64,000 nucleotides of DNA, taken from Flavobacteriaceae bacterium UBA3611 (lineage in GTDB: Bacteria; Bacteroidota; Bacteroidia; Flavobacteriales; Flavobacteriaceae). Below, piece by piece: positions 1 through 5,004 of the stretch; the first letter of the stretch is position 1, and each line of letters opens with the position of its first letter. Both the position numbers and the translations under genes were made by a program. The stretch covers positions 355,408 through 419,407 of the forward strand of contig DFLU01000012.1 in NCBI GenBank assembly GCA_002375495.1, read 5' to 3'. A model generated the notes under the pieces. It saw nothing but the letters and a program-made list of their open reading frames with translations, did not search any database and had not been told where the DNA came from.

Positions 1-58
1 GAAGTAAGTCCCATCGGTACTGCCATGCCTCCGACGAGAGAGGCACGAACGAAAGGAA

Positions 59-141
59 GGCACTTTAGCATAGCGGTTAGTGCACCTCACTTTCTATGAG
101 GAGAGCAGGGTTCTCCCGATTGCTATCGGGACCAATGCCTC
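59..141 (+). tRNA. tRNA-Glu(UUC)-like, T arm replaced by a palindrome
   Basis: Acceptor strands at 58-64 and 134-140 pair in six of seven positions with one C-A mismatch. The D arm spans about 68-83. The anticodon stem cctca/tgagg (85-89 and 97-101) encloses the loop ctttcta, giving anticodon UUC. Where a T arm should follow, ggttc at 109-113 runs straight into an 18-base hairpin, tcccgat-tgct-atcggga (114-131), and no T stem forms. The unit is about ten bases too long. It may be a pseudogene hit by a short palindromic repeat, or a deliberately non-translational tRNA mimic. Confidence 0.55.
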
Positions 142-147
142 AACAAT

Positions 148-218
148 AAACCCATAGTGTAAGGGTAGCACACAAGATTTTGATTCTTGGAGTCTGAGTT
201 CAAATCTCGGTGGGTTTT
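148..218 (+). tRNA. tRNA-Gln(UUG)-like
   Basis: Seven perfect acceptor pairs join 148-154 (aaaccca) and 211-217 (tgggttt). The conserved TA follows at 155-156. The D stem gtg/cac has only three pairs. The anticodon stem caaga/tcttg (173-177, 185-189) holds the loop ttttgat with anticodon UUG. The T arm ctgag-ttcaaat-ctcgg (194-210) has one G-U pair. It folds as a complete elongator-type tRNA without an encoded CCA. The D loop is unusual (taagggtag), so origin from a mobile array is plausible. Confidence 0.7.
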
Positions 219-222
219 CAAG

Positions 223-294
223 GCGTTTTTGGTGTAAGTGGTAGCACAGATCTCTCCAAAAGATCAGATCGGGGTTCGGGTCCTTGAAAGCGCG
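223..294 (+). tRNA. tRNA-Trp(CCA)-like
   Basis: The acceptor gcgtttt (223-229) pairs with aaagcgc (287-293) through one G-U pair, with discriminator G294. The D stem is gtg/cac. The anticodon stem gatct/agatc (249-253, 261-265) closes the loop ctccaaa, anticodon CCA. The variable loop is four bases, and the T arm is cgggg-ttcgggt-ccttg (270-286) with two G-U pairs. It starts five bases after the Gln-like unit. All canonical distances are kept, so this unit could be functional. Confidence 0.7.
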
Positions 295-299
295 CTAAT

Positions 300-372
300 G
301 GAACAGTAGCAAAGTAGGTCAATGCACCAGTTTGAAGCACTGGCGATATAGGTTCAAATCCTATCTGTTCTA
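300..372 (+). tRNA. tRNA-Phe(GAA)-like
   Basis: The acceptor ggaacag (300-306) pairs with ctgttct (365-371), with discriminator A372. The anticodon stem ccagt/actgg (327-331, 339-343) carries the loop ttgaagc, so U33 is kept and the anticodon reads GAA. The T arm atagg-ttcaaat-cctat (348-364) is perfect. Positions 37 and 38 (G, C) are unusual for tRNA-Phe. It begins five bases after the Trp-like unit. Confidence 0.65.
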
Positions 373-497
373 CAATTGGTTCAATGTATTGGACGACAAT
401 ATCAAGCGGGTCTAGTTAGGTGTTTCGGTATAGCACCATTGTGTATCGTACTGCAGCAATGCATCGAGGCGATATGTACAACTTGATTTGAAGGTTT
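373..497 (+). other. Unresolved segment with D-arm-like and anticodon-arm-like hairpins
   Basis: The hairpin ggtg/cacc (419-422, 434-437) has an 11-base loop containing GG and is preceded by TA, so it resembles a D arm. It is followed by attgt/gcaat (438-442, 456-460) closing a 13-base loop and by a small hairpin atcg/cgat (463-473) that could be a variable arm. No acceptor or T arm matches it. It may be a badly decayed type II tRNA. I cannot assign an identity. Confidence 0.3.
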
Positions 498-554
498 ACT
501 ATTTGCCAAAAAATAGTTCGCTGTAAGACGTGGGTTCGAATCCCACTCTCGGTT
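498..554 (+). pseudogene. tRNA 3' part with enlarged anticodon-like loop and intact T arm
   Basis: The stem actat/atagt (498-502, 513-517) encloses ttgcc followed by five A. It resembles a Gly(GCC) loop enlarged to ten bases. After a 12-base spacer comes a perfect T arm, gtggg-ttcgaat-cccac (530-546), then the presumed acceptor strand tctcggt (547-553). No complementary acceptor strand lies upstream. The strand that fits it in register lies downstream at 557-563, as described under findings. Confidence 0.45.
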
Positions 555-556
555 CA

Positions 557-620
557 TTCGAGGTAGTTCAGTCTGGTTAGAACAACAGAGAAAGCGTCGG
601 TTCGACTCCGACTCCCACTT
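557..620 (+). pseudogene. tRNA-like unit without an anticodon arm
   Basis: It has an acceptor-like strand ttcgagg (557-563), TA, a perfect four-pair D stem gttc/gaac (566-569, 580-583) with a ten-base loop, then only 12 bases before a perfect T arm gtcgg-ttcgact-ccgac (596-612) and the strand tcccact (613-619). There is no room for an anticodon arm, and the two acceptor strands do not pair with each other. Each pairs instead with the neighbouring unit on its own side. Confidence 0.45.
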
Positions 621-622
621 CT

Positions 623-691
623 GGCGGGATAGCTCAGCGGTAGAGCACTGCATTTATAACGCAGGGTACAGACTCAAAATCTGTCAAACAA
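623..691 (+). pseudogene. tRNA-Ile(UAU)-like unit without a 3' acceptor strand
   Basis: The acceptor strand ggcggga (623-629) is followed by TA and a perfect D arm gctc/gagc (632-646). The anticodon arm ctgca/cgcag (648-652, 660-664) has the loop tttataa and would read UAU, with an A-C mismatch closing the loop. The T arm acaga-ctcaaaa-tctgt (668-684) follows after three bases. The next seven bases (caaacaa) do not pair with the acceptor strand, so the unit cannot form a normal acceptor stem. Confidence 0.45.
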
Positions 692-1176
692 AGAAAGTCA
701 ACTTTACAAATGACTACCAGCCCTGTCGGGCATATAATAGACAAAAAATAGTTGGGTGCCGATCGGTTTTATATTGTTGAAATGCAAATAAAACACTCTC
801 ATGGAAACCTGGGCGGTCTACACCATTTATATGGAAAAAGAGTTCTTCGGAATTCTCGTGGCATAGCAAACGTAGTAAGGTAATGTAACCTATTAATTAC
901 TGCAACCACCGCTGCGCTTTGTCACCTGATTTTGAACGGCCCTTGGAAATGTGAATCGTGGGGTCACTCCGTTTCTTTAAGAGGATTGGCACTTAGCTAT
1001 TAGTATTTAAAATCGCGTTAGGGGTAGTAGCGACATCCCGCCAAGATTATTGGCGGATATAGCGAATGGCCCGACCACACCAAGGGTGTGGGAACGCCCA
1101 AAATATTGAAAATAAAACACGATTGCCGTTACAGATTGTGTTGTGAATTGAATGTTTAATTTCTAAAACTTGAAAA
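692..1176 (+). other. Noncoding leader between the tRNA-like array and the slipin gene
   Basis: There is no open frame of note and no further tRNA that I can fold. It contains a small hairpin (gccc-tgtc-gggc, about 720-731), one copy of the dispersed repeat at 1015-1100, and an A-rich stretch directly before the slipin ATG. It could be a processed RNA, a long 5' leader or plain spacer. I see no TAnnTTTG promoter with a well-placed upstream TTG. Confidence 0.4.
1015..1100 (-). repeat. Dispersed intergenic repeat, copy A
   Basis: It runs from gcgttaggg to ggaacgccc and is the reverse complement of the repeats at 47360-47484 and 47703-47851. It is also similar to 33448-33516. The core is a hairpin around cccgaccacacc/gggtgtggg. 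It is a flavobacterial REP-like element with no visible coding content. Confidence 0.75.
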
Positions 1177-2277
1177 ATGAAACGAGTTAGAATTAATGCT
1201 GGAACAGTAGGCTTGGTCTTCAAGAATGGAGATTACCAGCGAGTAGTTACCCAAGGCGTGTATTGGTTTTTCGGAAAAAAAATTGTGAAATACAGTCTTT
1301 CTGAAGCTATGGAACGCGCACCAGTAGCCCTTGAAATATTAGAGCGTGATGAGGAGTTGACGGCAATGTGGCACCAAATAGACGTGCTAGACACCGAATT
1401 GGTGGTTGTTTATAAAAATGATCAGTACAGTCAAGTGCTTACAGCGGGAAGGTATGTGTTCTGGAAAGGGATGGTAGATTATAGATTTACGAGAGTAGAT
1501 CTTAGCAAGATTTACATCACAGAAGCGATCGAGAAATCACTTTTCGCGAAGTACGATTTGGCCAAGCACGTTCGAACGTTCGATGTAGCCGCAACAGAAA
1601 AGGCAGTGATGCTTGTAGATGATGTGTATGTGAAAACCTTGACCGGTGGTACGTACAGATTCTGGAAGAACGCAACTTCTATAAAAATGATACATGCAGA
1701 TTTGCGACAATTGCAATTGGAAGTAGCTGGACAAGAATTGTTGACCAAAGATAAGGCCGCTATTCGTATCAACTTTTACGCACAGTACAAAGTTACCGAT
1801 ATTGAAAAAGCACTTTTGGGAAACAAGAACTATGAAAAGCAATTGTATGTTGCCATGCAGTTGGCGTTGCGGGCTTTTATTGGAACGCATACGTTGGATG
1901 AACTTTTGGAAAACAAATCACAAATTGCGAACGCTGTGTTTGAAGACACAAAGACAGCCGCGAACAAATTGGGAGTCACAGTTTTGTACTGTGGTATCCG
2001 AGATGTGATTTTAACTGGTGAAATGAAAGACATCATGAACCAGGTTTTGGTGGCCCAAAAGAGAGCCCAAGCAAACGTCATCACGAGACGGGAAGAAACT
2101 GCTTCTACACGAAGCTTGTTGAATACCGCCAAATTGATGGAAGACAACCAAATGCTATTTAAGTTGAAGGAGATGGAATACGTAGAAAAGATCGCTGAGA
2201 AGATCGGTGAGATTACGGTCTCAGGAAACGGTAGCATGGTACAACAGCTTACCGACCTTTTTGCGGTTAGCAAATAA
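1177..2277 (+). CDS. Slipin/SPFH (band 7) family protein
   Basis: This 366-residue protein has an SPFH domain from about residue 170 to 366. Ahead of it are three copies of a short motif, roughly K-x-G/D-x-Y-x-x-V-L/V-T-x-G-x-Y-x-F-W, at about 14-33, 78-97 and 146-164. SPFH proteins build oligomeric rings or membrane-associated scaffolds. No N-terminal membrane hairpin is present, so this one is likely soluble or only peripherally attached. The C-terminal half has the long charged helix expected for SPFH assembly (KRAQANVITRREE region). It stands alone, downstream of the tRNA-like array and ahead of a strong terminator. From memory, slipins are found near RNA ligase RtcB in some bacteria. That gene is not in this window but could lie to its left. 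Confidence 0.8.
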   Translation: MKRVRINAGTVGLVFKNGDYQRVVTQGVYWFFGKKIVKYSLSEAMERAPVALEILERDEELTAMWHQIDVLDTELVVVYKNDQYSQVLTAGRYVFWKGMVDYRFTRVDLSKIYITEAIEKSLFAKYDLAKHVRTFDVAATEKAVMLVDDVYVKTLTGGTYRFWKNATSIKMIHADLRQLQLEVAGQELLTKDKAAIRINFYAQYKVTDIEKALLGNKNYEKQLYVAMQLALRAFIGTHTLDELLENKSQIANAVFEDTKTAANKLGVTVLYCGIRDVILTGEMKDIMNQVLVAQKRAQANVITRREETASTRSLLNTAKLMEDNQMLFKLKEMEYVEKIAEKIGEITVSGNGSMVQQLTDLFAVSK

Positions 2278-2319
2278 GCTTGATACTTCGCATGTGTGTA
2301 GTACAAGCTAAGGGATGCA

Positions 2320-2355
2320 AGCACCGGAAACTACACAGTTTCTGGTGCTTTTTTT
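2320..2355 (+). terminator. Intrinsic terminator after the slipin gene
   Basis: A 12-pair stem, agcaccggaaac (2320-2331) with gtttctggtgct (2338-2349), including one G-U pair, is followed by a T run. It overlaps the end of the opposing small gene and could act in both directions. Confidence 0.85.
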
Positions 2356-2513
2356 ATGATGGGTATGCCCATTTCAATAAAACGAGAACGTCTTTGAAAG
2401 GGGGTCATATCTAAGCAGGGGCAGCGATTGCAGCGTTTGTGCTCCCCTTTTTTGAGGTATTTGTCGCAGCACTCCTTTTTGAGTGCCGACTTGTCCTTTT
2501 TTTTCTTGCCCAT
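2331..2513 (-). CDS. Small Cys-rich basic protein
   Basis: This 60-residue protein has a Lys-rich start (MGKKKKDKS) and the Cys pattern CC at 15-16 and CNRCPC at 28-33, suggestive of metal binding. It looks like the small conserved flavobacterial proteins of unknown function found near housekeeping genes. It lies 83 bases downstream of the HDAC-like gene on the same strand. Conserved-looking composition and the Cys spacing argue that it is real. No function can be assigned. Confidence 0.6.
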   Translation of the reverse strand: MGKKKKDKSALKKECCDKYLKKGEHKRCNRCPCLDMTPFQRRSRFIEMGIPIIKKAPETV

Positions 2514-2596
2514 ACCATAACATATAAAAACGATTGGTATTCTTTAGAGTTTTTAATTCAATTTTAACGCTGGGGGACAGAGCGACAAGAGTGCTA

Positions 2597-3499
2597 CTAA
2601 AAATAAAGATTCTGTACAGTGCGAAACGTATTGGCATGTGCCGTAATGATATTGTCTATATTTGGGGAATACCCGCCTCCCATGCTAATTTGAACAGGTA
2701 TTCCTGCTTCTTTGCACGTTTGCAATACAAAACGGTCACGCTCTTGGCAGCCTTCTATTGTGCATGCTAATCTACCTAACTTATCTCCCTGAATGATATC
2801 TACACCGCTTAAATAGAAAATGAAATCGGGTTGTACTTTCTTGAGCAGCATGGGCAAGGTGTTTTTTAATACCGAAAGATATTCATCATCTTCTGTCCCG
2901 TCTTCTAACCCAATGTCAAGATCGCTTTTTTCTTTTTTAAAGGGATAATTTTTAGCACCGTGCAACGAAAACGTAAATACGTGGGGTTCAGCTTCAAAAA
3001 TTTTCGCGGTGCCATTGCCTTGGTGTACGTCTAAATCTACGATCAGAATTTGCTTGGCGAGATTTCGATCTAACAAATATTGGGCTGCTACAGCCTGATC
3101 ATTTAGCAAACAAAAGGCTTCCCCGTGGTTTGCATAAGCGTGGTGGGTGCCGCCAGCAATGTTCATCGCTACACCGTGTTGCAGTGCAAATTCACAACCG
3201 GTAATGGTGCCATCTATAATGTAATGCCCCCTTTCAACCAATTCAGAACGTAGCGGAAACCCCATTTTTCTTATTTCCTTTTTATCGATTTCCAAATTAA
3301 TGAGCCTATTGTAATACGCTTCTGTATGAACTTGTTTTATAACTTCTGCTGAAACTTTCTTGGGTTCAAAAAAGTTAGTTTCAGTACAAATACCATGTTT
3401 CAATAAAAACTTCGGCAGCAGTTCATATTTAGCCATGGGGAAACGGTGTCCTTCCGGAAGGGTATATTTATAGATGGGATGGTATGCTATTTTGAGCAT
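2597..3499 (-). CDS. Histone deacetylase-family hydrolase
   Basis: This 300-residue arginase/deacetylase-fold protein of the AcuC/HDAC class is predicted to hydrolyse acetylated lysine, polyamine or small amides with zinc. Visible active-site elements are the tandem His of GGTHHAY (119-120), the zinc ligands D155 and H159 in DLDVHQGNG, the third ligand D234 in SGVD, and GGGYS (274-278), which carries the catalytic Tyr. Length is normal for the bacterial family. It starts eight bases after the preceding AT-rich gene, so the two are probably co-transcribed. The substrate cannot be read from sequence. Confidence 0.88.
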   Translation of the reverse strand: MLKIAYHPIYKYTLPEGHRFPMAKYELLPKFLLKHGICTETNFFEPKKVSAEVIKQVHTEAYYNRLINLEIDKKEIRKMGFPLRSELVERGHYIIDGTITGCEFALQHGVAMNIAGGTHHAYANHGEAFCLLNDQAVAAQYLLDRNLAKQILIVDLDVHQGNGTAKIFEAEPHVFTFSLHGAKNYPFKKEKSDLDIGLEDGTEDDEYLSVLKNTLPMLLKKVQPDFIFYLSGVDIIQGDKLGRLACTIEGCQERDRFVLQTCKEAGIPVQISMGGGYSPNIDNIITAHANTFRTVQNLYF

Positions 3500-3507
3500 T
3501 TAGAATA

Positions 3508-4971
3508 TTATTCAGAAACTGGAAACTGATATATTAGATATTCTTTGTTTTTGATATGATAATATCCGTAATAGTAATTATTATTAAACTTAAATGTAGT
3601 TGTTGCCTTTTTATATTTAAGGGTATCTTCAAAACTTGAGATTTTCTCAAAAACAGGCTCTGGAATGCTATCGTCTAGTTGTTCAAATGAAGAATTATAC
3701 AAACCCTCTATACGTGTAGACTTTGTATACTTATAGTTTAAATAATTATAATGATGACCAAACCATGTGTAAGAAGGAGCAACTTGACCAGCAGCGCCAG
3801 TAGATATTGTAAACATAGCAGGCCCTACATACCCCTGTGATGTAACTGAGGCTCCAAAAATTACTTGATAATTTTCTCCATTTTTTTTGCTAAGTATTCC
3901 TACATTTTTATTATTAACCTTTCTTAAAAATTTAGAGGGCTTTTCTATTTCTCTAATTCTCGTTCGATTATAGGCACCACCTTCAATAATTATAGCAGAA
4001 TTTGAAAAACCGATCTTTTCATCTTTTGAGCTCAATGTCCATCTCTTCAATTCTTGTTTTGATGTAATATTTGAAACATTTGCTATCATTTCATCCTTAG
4101 AAACTACAATTTGAAAAAGTTTGTTATCTAAAAAGAATGAGTTGGTCCTAATTTCTCCGGGTTTATATTCACCCACTAATTTATTCTTGATAAGCATATC
4201 AAAAGTAAGTGTGTTATCGTCTGAGTTATATAGAAACAAATACGTTGCTAAATCACTTTTGTCTGCAGTAAGTATAAAGCCATTTTCAGTAGGATATAGT
4301 TTGTTTGTGTTGTTAGAGACATCAAGAGATTGCTTTGCATCATCTTTTATGTATGAAGCTTCTATAAATTTCATAAAAATCAAGCTTTGAGTAAGGATAT
4401 CGTATAAAGTTTGATTATTCCCCTTGCTGTCTTTTAGTGTTTTATTTGAAAAATTATAAGGCGTTTTAATATAACTACCATCATGATTAAAAATATACAG
4501 ATTAAGTAGGTTACTATTTTTATCAACAGTTATAAGGTAAAATTTGTCTTCTCTGCCAAAGCTTTCAATATAAACCTCTTTTTCAAGTTTAAAATCGAAT
4601 TCATTTTCAACAGTTTTAAGACTATCAAAATCAAAAACAATACTGCCAAACTTATTTTTATTCCTTTTCTGAAGAAAATATCGCAGCTGATGATCTTTGA
4701 TTGTAAACCCTAATATGTTAAGGTATTTATTTGGAAATGTATCGGCTAGAAACTCACCAATTAAATTTAGGTCTTTCGAGTACATTCTAGCGGTTATATC
4801 TTTATTATTATTAATAAAAAGACAAAAAGAATTCTTGCCAACAGCTGTATACGAATTGTCTACAAACCTGTACCCTTCATGTAATGTATTGCCAATATTC
4901 AAAACTTGTTCTTGACAGCTTATATTTAATACCCAACATATACATGTCAATACTGTTAACAGCGTTTTCAT
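3508..4971 (-). CDS. Hypothetical exported protein, AT-rich
   Basis: This 487-residue protein is of unrecognised family. The N terminus is a clear export signal ending near ISCQ, with C19 a possible lipoprotein cysteine, although the residues before it fit a lipobox only loosely. The remainder is rich in Asn, Lys, Phe and Tyr and reads as a beta-rich, possibly propeller-like extracellular protein, with repeated short strands such as YLFLYNSDDN. Codon use is markedly more AT-rich than metG upstream and the HDAC gene downstream, which suggests recent acquisition or relaxed constraint. It is tightly linked to both neighbours on the minus strand. Confidence 0.7.
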   Translation of the reverse strand: MKTLLTVLTCICWVLNISCQEQVLNIGNTLHEGYRFVDNSYTAVGKNSFCLFINNNKDITARMYSKDLNLIGEFLADTFPNKYLNILGFTIKDHQLRYFLQKRNKNKFGSIVFDFDSLKTVENEFDFKLEKEVYIESFGREDKFYLITVDKNSNLLNLYIFNHDGSYIKTPYNFSNKTLKDSKGNNQTLYDILTQSLIFMKFIEASYIKDDAKQSLDVSNNTNKLYPTENGFILTADKSDLATYLFLYNSDDNTLTFDMLIKNKLVGEYKPGEIRTNSFFLDNKLFQIVVSKDEMIANVSNITSKQELKRWTLSSKDEKIGFSNSAIIIEGGAYNRTRIREIEKPSKFLRKVNNKNVGILSKKNGENYQVIFGASVTSQGYVGPAMFTISTGAAGQVAPSYTWFGHHYNYLNYKYTKSTRIEGLYNSSFEQLDDSIPEPVFEKISSFEDTLKYKKATTTFKFNNNYYYGYYHIKNKEYLIYQFPVSE

Positions 4972-5004
4972 CGTGAATACCTAAAAATGGTTTTTAAAAT
5001 ATCT

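Larger units (their letters stand above)
1..700 (+). other. tRNA-like array
   Basis: This protein-free stretch holds at least seven tRNA-like units on the plus strand, spaced by only a few bases. Units around 59-141, 148-218, 223-294 and 300-372 fold as near-complete tRNAs with anticodons UUC, UUG, CCA and GAA. Downstream units (498-554, 557-620, 623-691) keep excellent T arms or D arms but lack a matching acceptor strand or an anticodon arm. Bases 1-58 contain a hairpin (tgcctc/gaggca, 28-45) but no tRNA that I can fold. None of the units encodes CCA. Such packing, mixed intactness and unusual D arms look unlike an ordinary chromosomal tRNA operon. Candidates are a decaying phage-type array or a set of tRNA mimics belonging to the slipin locus downstream. 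Confidence 0.7.

Noticed and set aside
300..372. The Phe-like unit as a selenocysteine or suppressor tRNA
   Set aside because: The loop register with U33 gives anticodon GAA, and the arms have normal elongator dimensions. There is no long acceptor or variable arm.
402..653. An 83-residue minus-strand reading frame across the tRNA-like array
   Set aside because: It runs antisense through clear T arms and D arms, has no family resemblance and no ribosome site. It is a by-product of the structured RNA sequence.
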